From Globodera rostochiensis (lineage: Eukaryota; Nematoda; Chromadorea; Rhabditida; Heteroderidae), in NCBI GenBank assembly GCA_018350325.1, contig JAEVLN010000018.1:1244185-1308184 (forward strand): a stretch of DNA of 64,000 nt, given 5' to 3'. Both the position numbers and the translations under genes were made by a program. The notes beneath the pieces are model-generated. The model did no database searches. It was not told the DNA's origin and was given only the letters and a program-made list of their open reading frames with translations. The first letter of the stretch is position 1; each line of letters begins with the position of its first letter. This document shows, one piece after another, positions 11,669 through 22,650 of the stretch.

Positions 11669-12335
11669 TTTTGCGTGTCATTAAGGTCTGCTTTCAATTG
11701 TTTTATGATCTTCTTTTTTTTCAGCATTAAGTTAATAGTTTTTTTTTTTTTTGAAATAATATATAATCGAAATAGACATTTATAGTCAAATAAATGCACA
11801 AATCACACCAAAAATCCGCTTTCTTGTTTAGCAGATAGTGCACTATTTTCGTGTATTTTAACTTCTATAGGTATTTATTTTTTAATTTAAATATTATGTA
11901 CATATTATTACTTGCTTATTTGACAAATGATTTTAACTTTTTTTTGTTTTTAAAAAACTTGTTTTAACTTTTTATTTGTTGACAATTACTTTACTTTGCT
12001 GCTTTATTTTCTATCAAATTTTAGTAATTGTAGTTATCATTTATGTACTCGTATGAGCGCGACGCGGTGAATTTACTCGCTAACACAATTGCGGAGTTGT
12101 GATTTTAAAAGTTTTTATTCAGCAATACTAGTTATTTTTTACCCTTTATAAAAATAGCACATTTATTATTTTTAGTTAGTATAAGTTTGTATATTGAAAA
12201 TAAATTTTTATTAATAATTTACAACCTTAATAATAATTTACTTAATATGGCTTGCAATTAAAAATAAAAATTGAGCTAAATCTTAAGTTTACAAAGACTA
12301 AATCTAAATAAATTATAATCCTTTTTCAATTGGGT

Positions 12336-12400
12336 CAGCCATTCCAATTTCCTGCACCAAATGTAGAGGTCGGCTTGGATATGTTGCTATCTACTATTTC
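12336..12400 (-). pseudogene. LHLVQEIG cassette, copy 1
   Basis: After ATATCCAAG the minus strand reads LHLVQEIGMADPIEKGL and a stop. Related segments lie near 34.95, 43.44 and 50.99 kb; in the 43.44-kb copy the same peptide runs directly into a DUF1759-like segment. It is probably a duplicated exon fragment from a retroelement-derived gene. Confidence 0.4.
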
Positions 12401-12640
12401 TGTTCAAAAACGAATAAGCAATTTTATAATTAATGCGTAAGCATTTGGAAAACACAACAATTGCCTTTACATGAATAATAAATTTAAATGGAATTATTAA
12501 AATTAAATTAAATTTTAAGAAAGTTTATTTTTTAAGTACATTTTTTATTATGTTGAATGTAATATATCGATTAATAATAATTCTAACCGTCTTGCAATTA
12601 AATTTGTTAAGACTGTTTAAAGTGATTTAATTAATGAAAT

Positions 12641-12959
12641 TGTAAGCTCATCCAATCTACAACTGCGTTGTAAATCTTCTTGCTTTCAAAATAAATGCCG
12701 CATAGGCACTAGAGACCGGCCAGAAGGGTCGGTCGGTACTTTTCGGTAAAGTACCGAAAAAATACCGGTACCGAAAACCATCGGTACTTTCCGAAAAGGT
12801 TCGGTCGGTACTTTTCGGGAAAGTACCGATGCCTGAGTACCGAAAAGTACCAAAAAAGCCTCGGTACTTTCCCGTACCGTCCGATCTCTAATAGGCACAC
12901 ATTTCCGCAAGTGCGAGCATAGAACGTTGCTGGTACCACCAGACAAACGACACACTCCT
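12641..12959 (-). pseudogene. half-RING zinc-finger exon, copy 1, split by a MITE
   Basis: Behind a strong acceptor (ATATTTTGCAG) the minus strand encodes EECVVCLVVPATFYARTCGN, then VCL. After the 12710-12890 insertion it continues CGIYFESKKIYNAVVDW and stops at 12641. The pattern C-x2-C-x11-C-G-(H)-x-C-x-C matches the first part of a RING domain. The usual His is Asn here (AAT for CAT) and no final C-x2-C is present. Copies near 16.5 and 19.0 kb show the uninterrupted state. An acidic exon-like frame lies just upstream (13154-13197). Confidence 0.6.
12710..12890. mobile_element. 181-bp hAT-type MITE inside the RING exon
   Basis: Ends TAGAGACCGG and CCGATCTCTA are inverted repeats with one mismatch in ten. 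They are flanked by an exact 8-bp target duplication, ATAGGCAC, at 12702-12709 and 12891-12898. The paralogue near 16530 has a single ATAGGCAC and so shows the empty site. The interior is nearly all alternating CGGTACTTTTCGG and AAAGTACCG units and has no coding capacity. Confidence 0.92.
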
Positions 12960-13153
12960 CTGCAAAATATTTAATTTATTATTATTATTTTTACAATACC
13001 AATGCTTTTTTATATCTATTAATAAATGCTTGTATAACAAAAATATTATTTTATTAATATTTGCCAAAATTTCTGTTAAATATATATTTCTTTGTATAAA
13101 TAAATGTTCCAAATATTTTAAAGTAAATTTTGTTGGTTATTATTTGCATATAC

Positions 13154-13197
13154 TCGCCTTCTTCCTGGTCTGAATCTGAGGAGGAGTGGTGGGGGGT
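13154..13197 (-). CDS. acidic exon-like fragment upstream of the RING exon
   Basis: The minus strand reads TPHHSSSDSDQEEGE, then GTATATGC as a possible donor. The acidic, serine-rich peptide lies about 200 bp upstream of the half-RING exon on the same strand and may be the preceding exon. The splice phases I tried do not join cleanly, so the link is an inference. Confidence 0.3.
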
Positions 13198-13204
13198 TCA
13201 GTAT

Positions 13205-14640
13205 GATAAGACTTTATTTGTTAAAGATGATAGGAGATGAATTTAGTAATATTAAATAGATTAGCATACTATAGTTTATTGAAAAAGAAACCGAGCGGTT
13301 TAAATTTTTTGTTTTTATTTTTCGCTTTTTCTATTATTTAATAAAAAATTATTAATTTTTTTAAACACAGATTCATTTTTAAATGTTTAACGAAGTATTT
13401 AAACAGTTTTTAATTATTATTTTTGGTAGATAGTCTTTTGAATTAGGTTCTTTGTTGTATTATTCCATCTGCATTTAAGGTTATATTATATTGCAAATAT
13501 TGCTAAAAACAGGCAAAAGTTGAAATCCGGTAATTATCTTAAGTGTTTCAATTGTAGGTCTGTGTTTAGTCACGTTAAGATATGTAAATTAGAATAATTT
13601 CATTATTTTTTTTTTAGATTGTATGAATTTTACTATTGGGCTTTAAGTGGGATATTAACATTTATGAGTTGGTTTTATGTTATAATTATTTATTAGACAA
13701 TTTAGTATTTTGTCATTTGATGTTGGCTTTTCCTATTGGGGTTCTTTTAACTAATAATATAATATGTTCTAAGATTTACTGTACACTAAATTCATTGATT
13801 GTTTCTTTTGTTTAGCTTTATTTATAAACAGGGATAAGATTTTTTAGGTTTGCATATTTTGCTGCAGCTTTAGCGAGGCACGAAAAACATGTTTTTAAGT
13901 CTGAAATCTCGTCGGTTTAACGCGGCTATTAAGACCTAGGAAAACAGATTTACTTAAATTTTTCTTGCCAAAATCACATTTTTTGAAAATTTTTCATAAA
14001 AAAACAATAAAATTTGAATTTTCCTTCATAGAAACTTGTATTTTGAATTAAAAATTTTATTATCTAAAATTTGACAATTAAATATTCTTGACCTTAAGAA
14101 TTCACTCACCTTTTGATATATTTTTTCCTAAAATTCTAATAGGTAAACATTTTTTGAAAAGGTGTAGAATTCTTGGTCAACCTTAAATTTGGGGTATTTA
14201 TTTAAAATTAATTTTTTGTGTAGAGACAGGAGAGGTATTCATTGTTTGGTAATTCATTGTTTGGTAAATCTTTTAATTTTTGGTGAATATGAGTGCACCA
14301 ACATTAAACTGTAATTCATTAATTATTACATAATTGACGAGTGTAAATCCAAATAAAATTTTTAAAATGCAAATTAAATTCACTTTTCTGGAAAGTTCAG
14401 ACATTACTTTTTTTGGTATCAAAGTACATAAATAAAATATAATTCCTTTACGTTTTATTAGTTATTCTTTGTATGTTAATTTTACTTTTGTAGAGTGAGT
14501 TGGTATTTTTTATATATAAAAGGTGAAAAACAACTTGTAGCTAATTTGTAAGGTGCGGGAGTCTGGTTTGGGATCAAAGCATTTTTTTTATAAATAACGA
14601 TTTTGGTGCATCAATTCAAGTTTCTTTTTTTTTGATCATG
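13205..14640. other. AT-rich interval without a supportable gene
   Basis: This interval consists of T-rich runs and simple AT sequence. No frame longer than a few dozen codons has protein-like composition, and no repeat ends or inverted termini were found. Confidence 0.55.
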
Positions 14641-14642
14641 TT

Positions 14643-14738
14643 TTACTTGATAAATTTTGGTATTTCTTTATAAGCTTGTTTCTGTTGAAAGATCGCATCA
14701 GACACCTGAGCCTGAAAAGAGTCAATCGTGAGTGCCAT
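14643..14738 (-). CDS. small ORF or terminal exon, unknown
   Basis: A 31-codon ATG frame reads MALTIDSFQAQVSDAIFQQK and ends AYKEIPKFIK. It is amphipathic and protein-like. The frame is open for a few codons before the ATG (LNNNNQVGV), so the ATG may be internal to a larger exon. Family not recognised. Confidence 0.35.
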   Translation of the reverse strand: MALTIDSFQAQVSDAIFQQKQAYKEIPKFIK

Positions 14739-15297
14739 GACGCCGACTTGATTGTTGTTGTTTAAGCTCAAATTTTACTGACTTTTTATTTTTCACTTAA
14801 AAATCGGGTTCCTAAGTTTTTGGTATTTTTAAAAATAAATGAAATTAGCTTTTTTTAGTTAAATTTTTTTTAATTTGACGTTAAGCATTTGTTATTGAAA
14901 TAAATCATACTTTTCAGAAATAAAACAAAGTGTAATTGCTACTGAAGATCAAAATCGGCAAAATTAAAAAACATTGTCTTTTTGTCATTGCCAAAAACAA
15001 TTAGCATCGAATGAAAAAGCATGTAAAGAAGCTTCAAAGATTTTTTAGAGCATTATTTAATAACCAACAATATTTATTTTCAAGTTATTTTATTTATTTG
15101 TTTTTTTTAATAAAGTTCGTTATTTTCCTTATTTATAGTTTGAGTGTAAAATTGTAACTATGCAATCATCCATTACGATGATGTCGGGGTCCACCCGCGA
15201 CGGGGGCCGAGGCCCAAATATTAATTTTCAAAAAATAATTTTTCTCTTTTGGTTTTGTTTGAAAAATTTAAAAATTATGTGCTTAATCTGAATATGA

Positions 15298-15480
15298 CGT
15301 CAAATTTCTAAGCCAAGTTGCAAAGCAGAAGAACACAATTCAATAATCCACATGGATTTGTACGGTTTCGAATGTAAAAATGTGCGCGTGGCACAAATGT
15401 TGAATAATATAAGACGAAATTGGACGACTCTCCAATCCAAAATCTTCCGCGTCATTTAAGAATCCAAGTTAATCGATTGA
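15298..15480. other. exon-like segment open on both strands
   Basis: The plus strand reads KPSCKAEEHNSIIHMDLYGF and ends KIFRVI. The minus strand reads DAEDFGLESRPISSYIIQHL and ends VQIHVDY. Both have plausible composition and the segment is GC-richer than its surroundings, so it is probably part of an exon, but the strand cannot be chosen from sequence alone. Confidence 0.35.
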
Positions 15481-16483
15481 TGGAAAGTGCCATGCTTTTG
15501 ATCTAATAAATAATAATTGGGGCAACAAATATGTGATGTGTTCATATTTTAAATGTTTTATTATTGCTTTAGGTTAATGTTTTTTGGGCAATGGATTTTT
15601 CGCCACCTTTCTTTTGTTTTTTATTGTTTCGTTATTTTGCACTTTAAACATTTTAATTTTATAAGCTTTATTCTTAATTAGGATTTTTTTACTTTTATTT
15701 ATTTTAATTTTTTAGTTTAATTATTTTGTTTTTATTTTGAGTTCTGGTTGCGACAGCATGTTCATACTATATATGTTTTTAATTTTGACGATATCTGCTT
15801 AATCATTAATAATTTGTTTCTATTCAAATAATGCTTGATAAATTTTTTGGTTTATAATTCGTACTATTTTTTTATTGTATTTTTATTATTATTTATTTGA
15901 GTGTTTATTAACATTTTTAATAAAGTTTTTAACTGATTATGTTTCGCCATCATATAAAAAAAGGGATTTATTACATTGTATATTATTTTAATTTGCATTT
16001 TTTTGTTATAATTTCATTGACTCTTAAGAATTTTGATTTAATTAAAGTTTAATTTAAAAAAATTAGGTAATAAGTTATCTTAATCGACCAATAGAGCAGG
16101 GTGGCCTATTTTGCGCACATTTTTACGTTGGGCTCCTTATTTTTTAACGCTGCCATTACGCATATTCGCGACGTTACACATAATTTTTTAAATAAATTTA
16201 ACCAGTCGAAAAGAGTATATTCCTTGTTTAGATGTTATTTTTGATTAGATGCGGAGATCGTACTGACAAGGCCACTCCGTTTATCACTCCATTTATTTAC
16301 CAATGTGGTGTGCTTTATACATTGATAAGATTAATCGTATTTGCTTTATAAAATAATTAAGTTTTTTAAGGACATTTATTTTATTTTTAATTATGTAATG
16401 TAATAGATTGATTAATAATAATACTATCTTGCAATTGAATAAGGTTAAGATTGTTTAAAGTAATTTAATAAACTTGTATATCA

Positions 16484-16600
16484 TTACCAATCTACAACTG
16501 CGTTGTAAATCTTGCTTTCAAAATAAATGCCGCATAGGCACACATGTCCACAGTGCGGGCATAAAACTTTGCTGTACCACCAGGCAGACGAAACATTCCT
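16484..16600 (-). pseudogene. half-RING zinc-finger exon, copy 2 (frameshifted)
   Basis: It has the same acceptor (ATATTTTGCAG) and exon as copies 1 and 3. Relative to them it has lost single bases after the VV codons and again before the CGH codons, so EECFVCLV and CPHCGHVCLCG fall in different frames. The zinc-ligand codons remain recognisable. The intron upstream (about 16610-16720) is also conserved with copy 1. Confidence 0.6.
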
Positions 16601-16970
16601 CTGCAAAATATTTAATTTATTATTATTATTTTTACAATACCAATGCTTTTTAGCTATTAATAAATGCTTGTATAACAAAAATATTATCTTATTAATGTTT
16701 AAAAAATTTTCTTTCGGCCACATATTATAAGGATTTAAAACATTTTTAATTTTTTATAGTTTCTTTTTTTTTGTATTTTAGAAAATTATAGGTGTTTTTA
16801 AATTGTTAAGTTTTTAATTGTCTTTTATTTACGCAATAACTTGCTTTTTCTTATGCACAATAGCATATTTTCTTGCCAAACTAAGGCTAATAAAACAATA
16901 AATTTTAAAGCACTCAAAACAATAATGGCGATCAAAACAATTAATTCGCCTACAATTATAATCAGATCCT

Positions 16971-17042
16971 TTAAGCTGGATCAATTAATCTTTCGGCCGC
17001 GTCGAACAGCTCCTTGAGCCTGGCGGCGTCCTCTTTATTCAT
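16971..17042 (-). CDS. short GC-rich ORF, unknown
   Basis: The frame reads MNKEDAARLKELFDAAERLI, DPA, stop. GC-rich codons (GAC GCC GCC AGG CTC AAG GAG CTG) stand out in this AT-rich region, which strongly suggests coding. It looks like the C-terminal helix of a larger protein or a tiny exon. No poly(A) signal is seen close by. Confidence 0.4.
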   Translation of the reverse strand: MNKEDAARLKELFDAAERLIDPA

Positions 17043-17509
17043 TCGTTCTTTTTATTGTTTCTTTATTTTGCTCTTTAAATATTGTACAATTTTTTATTGT
17101 ATTTTTATTTTGTGTGTTAGAATTGTTTTTATGTTATTTACAGAAATGCGTTTTTGTAATTTTATTAAATTGTCGTGGTTTTTTAAATATTTAAAATAAT
17201 TTTTGTGAACGCTTTAATTTTTTTTGTGTAATAGGGAACAGCAACATGCATACAACAATGCCATTAAGAAAGAAAACAGAATAAAAAAAAACAAAATTCA
17301 GAAATGGCGATTTCTATTTGTAGGAAATTTGATTAATCTCTTGAGTTCTAATTGAATTAACGCTATTTTAAAAGATGCGATCTTTTTTCAACTTTTATGT
17401 TAAATAAAATAGAATGTCAAATTTAAATTTACAAAGAGTATTTTTTTCATTAATATTTTAGGCATCACATATTTAATATAAGCTTATTAAATTTATTTGT
17501 AATTATGTT

Positions 17510-17640
17510 TTTATATCTATTAATTAATGCTTGTATAGCAAAAATATTATTTTTATTAATGTTTTAGAAAATTTTCTGTTAAATATATATTTCTTTGTAT
17601 AAATAAATGTTTCAAAGATTTTTAAAGTAAATTTTATTGG
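17510..17640. repeat. orphan copy of the RING-gene intron
   Basis: The segment TATCTATTAATTAATGCTTG through AAATATATATTTCTTTGTAT matches the intron upstream of the half-RING exons at about 13010-13120 and 19110-19200. The exon itself is missing. The neighbouring block at 17056-17170 is duplicated at 18150-18290. Confidence 0.5.
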
Positions 17641-18948
17641 ATATACTAGTTAGCAATATAATTTAATTTATTTTTTGCTTTGTTAAAGCGATGTTTTTAA
17701 ATTTCTTTATTTTGTTATTAAGGCTGTTTATTCACATATAAAATGTTTTAAATTTTAATGTTAAAATCCCGGGGTTTCCTTTTCAATTATTTTTAGGTAT
17801 CGTACCAACAAATCTCATTCACACAGCTAAACAAAAAGATTAATTTATTTTAATATATTTATTTATTGTTATTTATTATTGTTTTGGGAAAAAGTTTTAG
17901 AATTTATAGTTTTATACAAATCCACGTATTAATTTTTAGAATGCCTTAAAGGTATACTCATAATCGTCTGATTTCCCATTTTTTAATTCAATAGGACGCA
18001 TTATTAGTCCCTGTGTGAACATTTAGCATTTTTTTCATTTTTTTTTAATTCTAATCAATCCGTAGCAACAAATATGTGCTGTGTCATTATTTTTAATTTG
18101 TTTTATTATTTGCTTTAGGTTTCCACGCGCTATGCACCCGCTATGCACAATAGCATATTTTATTTTTTATTGTATTTTTATTTTTATTTATTTATGTGTT
18201 AGAATTGTTTTTATGTTATTTACAGAAATGCGTTGTGATCGTTTTAATTTTTTTTTGTGTAATTTTATTAAAGATTGTATTCTTTACGACTTTTTATTTG
18301 TTTTGCGGCACTCATTTTACTTTATTTAAATTTTTCGACAATTTTTATTTATTATAATTTATTTCGAATTACTTTATATAGAATAATCAAAATAAGTTGC
18401 AAGTGCATTATCAAAAAAACTTTTTAAATTAAAGCTATATTTTTTTATTGTTATTATCGCTTTTGTAAACAAAAAATTAAAGTTTACCGCGGGATTTATT
18501 AAATTTTACGATTTTTTTATTTAAAATTGCTTCTTTTTTTGGTATTAAATATATCGGCAATAGCAAAATTTTGCAGCATGTAAACATGCGCTGGAATTAC
18601 TCTTCTTGGATAATAATATGATTTTCTTAAAACGTTAATTAAGTGACTTTAAAGAGCTTTATAGGTATGTACTTAACTAATTTTCAAAAAATGAACTTTT
18701 AATTACAAAAATTATATTTATGCCACTAGTTTTTGACATTTTTTACCTAAGATTAATAGTATTTACTTTAATTAAATTTAAAGAAAGTTTAGGTTTTTAG
18801 AGGACATTTATTTTATTATTTTAATTAAGTTAAAGGTAATAGATTGATTAAAAATAATTCTAACCGTCTTGCAATTAAATTAAGTTACTTTGTTTAAAGT
18901 AATTTAATTAACTTGTATACCATTAATAAAATTTGTAAGCTCATCCAA

Positions 18949-19073
18949 TCAATCTACAACTGCGTTGTAAATCTTCTTGCCTTCGAAAGTAAAATAAATG
19001 CCACATAAGCACACATGTCCACAAGCGCGCGCGTAGAAGGTTGTGGTGCCAACTAGGCACATGACACATTCCT
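18949..19073 (-). CDS. half-RING zinc-finger exon, copy 3 (open frame)
   Basis: Behind the acceptor ATATTACAG the minus strand reads EECVMCLVGTTTFYARACGH, then VCLCGIYF and KKIYNAVVD and a stop. All early RING ligands are present: C-x2-C-x11-C-G-H-x-C-x-C. This is the only one of the three copies with His intact and the frame open throughout. A 4-bp AATC duplication (18947-18954) ends the frame two residues after VV, where copy 1 continues WMSLQFH. RING domains usually confer ubiquitin ligase activity, but the second half is missing, so function is uncertain. The upstream exons are unknown. Confidence 0.5.
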
Positions 19074-19804
19074 CTGTAATATATTTAATTTATTATTATT
19101 ATGCTTTATTATATCTATTAATTGTATGCTTTTATAGCAAAATATTTTTATTAATGTTTCAGAAAATATTCTGTTAAATATATATTTCTTTGTATAAATA
19201 ATGTTCCTCATATCATGGGCATATAAATGCCTAATTTATACTTCATCTTCATATATGTTTAAGAATGTTTTAGCTTAAAAAAGTTAACATTAACTTTTTA
19301 GTACAATCTTAATATGAGTAGATTTTTTATTTTGTCCGTTACATTTATCTATACAAGTTTATTTTAAGTTTTAATGGATTTGGTTTTAACTTTTGACGAT
19401 GGGTATTTTAATTTTTTGTTCAAGCAAATTGTTATAATTTTATGTCGTAATGGAAAGTTTTTAATCAACCCCGTTTTGCTTCTATTTGTTTTCATATGTA
19501 AAAGATAGGAGTTACATTGAATATAATAAGTGATTATGCCGCGATGCAAGTAGCTTACTCTCGTTCGCAAATTTCAAACCTTTGTGTATGAATGCAATAA
19601 AGTAGATCATCTTTTAGCATATTTTATTTGGCAGCTGACCTTTCAAAGAAATATGTTTACGCTACTTTTATTTATTTTGTATGGGTTATAAATTTTAGCT
19701 TTCGGTTATATTTTATTTTTGAGTAGGTATATTGTTTAAGAAATTCTTTTTAAAATAAATAATTGTTATTTTTGGTTTTAATATTAATTTATATGTTTCT
19801 TCTA

Positions 19805-19867
19805 TCACTCAACCGCGGCTGCAATGCTTGTTGCTGCGATTCTTCTTAGACGTTGTTTATCTTTGAA
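19805..19867 (-). CDS. short exon-like frame
   Basis: The minus strand reads KDKQRLRRIAATSIAAAVE and stops. It is basic then alanine-rich, GC-richer than its surroundings, and preceded by a weak TTTCAAAG acceptor. Family not recognised. Confidence 0.3.
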   Translation of the reverse strand, partial: FKDKQRLRRIAATSIAAAVE

Positions 19868-20759
19868 ATTTAAAAACATATTTATTTTTTTTAAACAATT
19901 GGTTATTTATATTATATGTTTATCAAGCAATTAAATATATACTAAAGAATCAATCTCTAATTAGCCGCACAAAAGTTAATGACTAATTACATCTAGAATT
20001 ATCAATATAAAAGCTGCCCGTGCTGTTTTTCTTTTGAATTTTAATTGTAATCATGTTTCCACCAATTTTTTTTTCTCATTCTGCGACAATTCACTTTTAA
20101 ATTTTTTAGTTTTTTGTTAAAAATTACTTTTAGTAGTATAAAAATTAAATCTAAATTAACTTTATAATATTAAAATTAAATTAAGTCTTTAATTACATGT
20201 TTGATTACAGAATTAATCTTGCTTATTTTACAAATTTTTTGTTGTTAATAATAACAATTTTAACGTAAACCTAATGTAAAATCAAGGTTTTTCTATGATC
20301 CCCAATCCCGACAGCAGGCTATTTTTTATGTGGTGGTTGCTATTAGAAAAGATTTTTAATTTCATTTAAAATATTATAAAACTAAGCCGAATTCGTTAAA
20401 TTTGTCTTCAATTAAATAATTAGCATATATGTAATTCTTGGGTTTGATATTCACACTAATTTTACTTATTTTCAAATGTAACAAATGCCTTTTATGTCGT
20501 TAAGTCACAACTCCAGTGAGATTGTGTTTATAAATCGAAAAAATACGTTTATTCTTGTTAAATATTCATTTAATTAAATTTAAATGCTAAAATTTCAGCA
20601 TAATATTTATTTTTTTAAAAAGATTTTTATGGACAATTTACCTGAAATTTACTAAATTATTTCTTTTTATTTTATTCAAAAAAACTAAAGACACGGTTAC
20701 CCAAAACAAACAAACGCTCCCTTACCAATTTCAGAATAAAATTTACTTTTGTTAAAGAT

Positions 20760-20945
20760 TAGGGTTGGAGAAAACCGGATATTATCCGGGTCCCCCGGAT
20801 ACCGGATAGCTCAAAAACACCCGGATATCCGTCCGGGTACCGGATAATTTGGCTGAGCTTGGTCCAAGACCCGGATATTTTACCCTAAAAATTCCCAAAA
20901 ACACCCGGATACCGGTCCCGGATAACCCGGGTTTGTCCAACCCTA
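20760..20945. mobile_element. 186-bp hAT-type MITE (CCGGATA motif)
   Basis: It begins TAGGGTTGGAGAAAACCGGA and its other end, reversed, reads TAGGGTTGGACAAACCCGGG. The flanks TTAAAGAT (20752-20759) and TTAGAGAT (20946-20953) match at 7 of 8 positions as an aged target duplication. The interior consists mostly of CCGGATA and TATCCGG units. It shares its TAGGGTTGG end with the 57634-57808 element. Confidence 0.8.
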
Positions 20946-21135
20946 TTAGAGATTATTATGGGTAATTTTTGATGTTTACTCTTTTTATTTTGACTTTCTT
21001 GTGAGTTTGCTTTTTAAATTTATAACAAATTTACATTTTATTGATGTATAATTTGTTGTATTCAAACCATTTATTTTAAGAGTTGTAATTGTTAATCGTC
21101 CTTTGCTTCTCATTGCGAATTTGTTTAAATATTAG

Positions 21136-21261
21136 TTTTTTAAACCAAGCAGTCCAGCTCCCTTAAGAAGTTTAGCCACGAAAGACGAGAACTTCTATAT
21201 TTTTTATCAGATGTTTGGAATTTTTCCTAAAAAATTCCACAGAATTTGTTGCGTATGTTGA
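21136..21261 (+). CDS. exon-like frame upstream of the retroelement
   Basis: After ATATTAG the plus strand is open for 41 codons: KPSSPAPLRSLATKDENFYI, then FYQMFGIFPKKF and a cysteine-containing end ICCVC before a stop. The first half is GC-richer than the flanks. It may be a terminal exon. Family not recognised. Confidence 0.3.
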   Translation, partial: FFKPSSPAPLRSLATKDENFYIFYQMFGIFPKKFHRICCVC

Positions 21262-21757
21262 CCCTGTAAGATTATTTATTTTTGCTTAAGTGATTTTTTG
21301 TTTCCCTGGATTTTTATTTTATTATTAAAATTTTAATTTTTAAATAGTATTTTTTTCAAGAATTTTAATAATTAATTATTATGATTATTGGTAGTGCTTT
21401 CGTTAAATCTTCCCCACTTTTGCGTGATATGTTATTTGCCTGGGCAATGTGTTTTCAGCTCTTATTTTAAAATGTTTTATTTGTATAAAAAATTCACAGT
21501 AATTATGATTATTTTTTTATTTAATATCGTTTATTTCTTTCTTAAATTTCTTTTGCAAATGTAAAAAACATTTTTATTATTTCCGTTTAAACTTTTATGT
21601 AAAGGCAATTGTAGTCTTTTCCAAATGCTTACGCATTAGCGATAATGATATTTTCGTGATTTATCAATTTTTGTTTAATTAATATAAGAAATAATAAATC
21701 CGAAATTAATAGACATAAAGATTTTTTTGTAAAAGCAATTTAGACATTTTAATGAGA

Positions 21758-22548
21758 TGTCGGATTTAGTCGTAAAATCCGAAAAATCGAAAGTTTCGAT
21801 TTAACCCCAATTTTTGGCCCAATTTCCCTTGTTTGCACAAATGTGCACATTTTGATAAGAGAGCCAAATAATTCGTAAGTCACCCCATTTTTGCCCATTT
21901 TTCGCTCTTATCTTCCCCAACTGATCAAATATGTCAGTCAATTTCTGCTCACCCCACCTTCTTGTAAACAATTTTGGCCCCTTTATAAGCCCGCTGCTCT
22001 TCACCACAAATCAGTTCAGTCTCATTCATTGACCACATTCAAGGCATTTTGCCGCTCATCAACAGTTTCACTCTCGACCGTCCTATACCCCCCTCACTCT
22101 GCATCCACACATTTGCCAATCGATATCCGTCAGTCCAAATCCATTTATCTCTTTTGGCCAACTCATCCAAAATCCATGTCACACTTCAAATCCATTCCTT
22201 GTCTGGCCAAAGCCGCAAATTCAACCATCACTCATTTCTGGGGATTCGGGGGTCATCAATTTCCGGTTTTTCCATTGCATCCAACTGTCCAATTGAGCAT
22301 TCACCATTGTCCCCCACTAGTCAATTGTGTGGTCACCTCAATCCTAGGTGATCATATTTATTTTCCACATTTCATGTAAATGTGGGGTTTAATTACCCAA
22401 GTTTGAGCTGATAAAATTGTGCGAAATCTTGGCGTATTTTCTCCAACATTGGCCCAAATCCCCACCACTTTCATCCGGCCCACCAAAGCACTATCGTGTG
22501 CGAATCTTGGAGGAACTCCATCTCAATCAACCGAGAGGAGTTCCGACA
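21758..22548 (+). repeat. LTR 1 (5' LTR)
   Basis: It begins TGTCGGA and ends TCCGACA, a 7-bp inverted terminus with canonical TG...CA. TATAAG at 21984-21989 is followed 27 bp later by an initiator-like TCAGTT (22011-22016). U3 is therefore about 255 bp and R starts near 22013. Three stem-loops lie in R/U5: TCACCT/AGGTGA (22333-22351), CCACATTT/AAATGTGG (22365-22385), and GGAACTCC/GGAGTTCC (22512-22544). No clear AATAAA is present. Open frames across the LTR are not believed to be genes. Confidence 0.93.
21984..22016 (+). promoter_or_regulatory. core promoter of the 5' LTR (TATA plus initiator)
   Basis: TATAAG and the initiator-like TCAGTT are 27 bp apart, the normal TATA-to-start spacing for RNA polymerase II. 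The same pair is present in the other LTRs at 26789-26821 and 31597-31629. Confidence 0.65.
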
Positions 22549-22549
22549 G

Positions 22550-22567
22550 TGGCGACCCTGGCAGGGA
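22550..22567 (+). other. primer-binding site, unit 1
   Basis: TGGCGACCCTGGCAGGGA starts one base after the LTR. A TGG start complementary to a tRNA CCA end is what a minus-strand primer site requires. The second unit has the same site at 27355-27372. The priming tRNA is not identified here. Confidence 0.75.
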
Positions 22568-22650
22568 CTTGTGAACAACAACCTGCGCAACAACAAACAT
22601 CTTCAAATTGGTGGCTTTGATTTTCTTTTGGGGGGAAAATCAAAGAATTC

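Noticed and set aside
21801..22379. Open frames across the LTRs (162, 100, 68 residues; repeated in all three LTRs)
   Set aside because: Their composition follows LTR sequence, several lack an ATG, and they cross promoter and R/U5 structures. Only a possible upstream ORF from ATG 22176 is worth noting.
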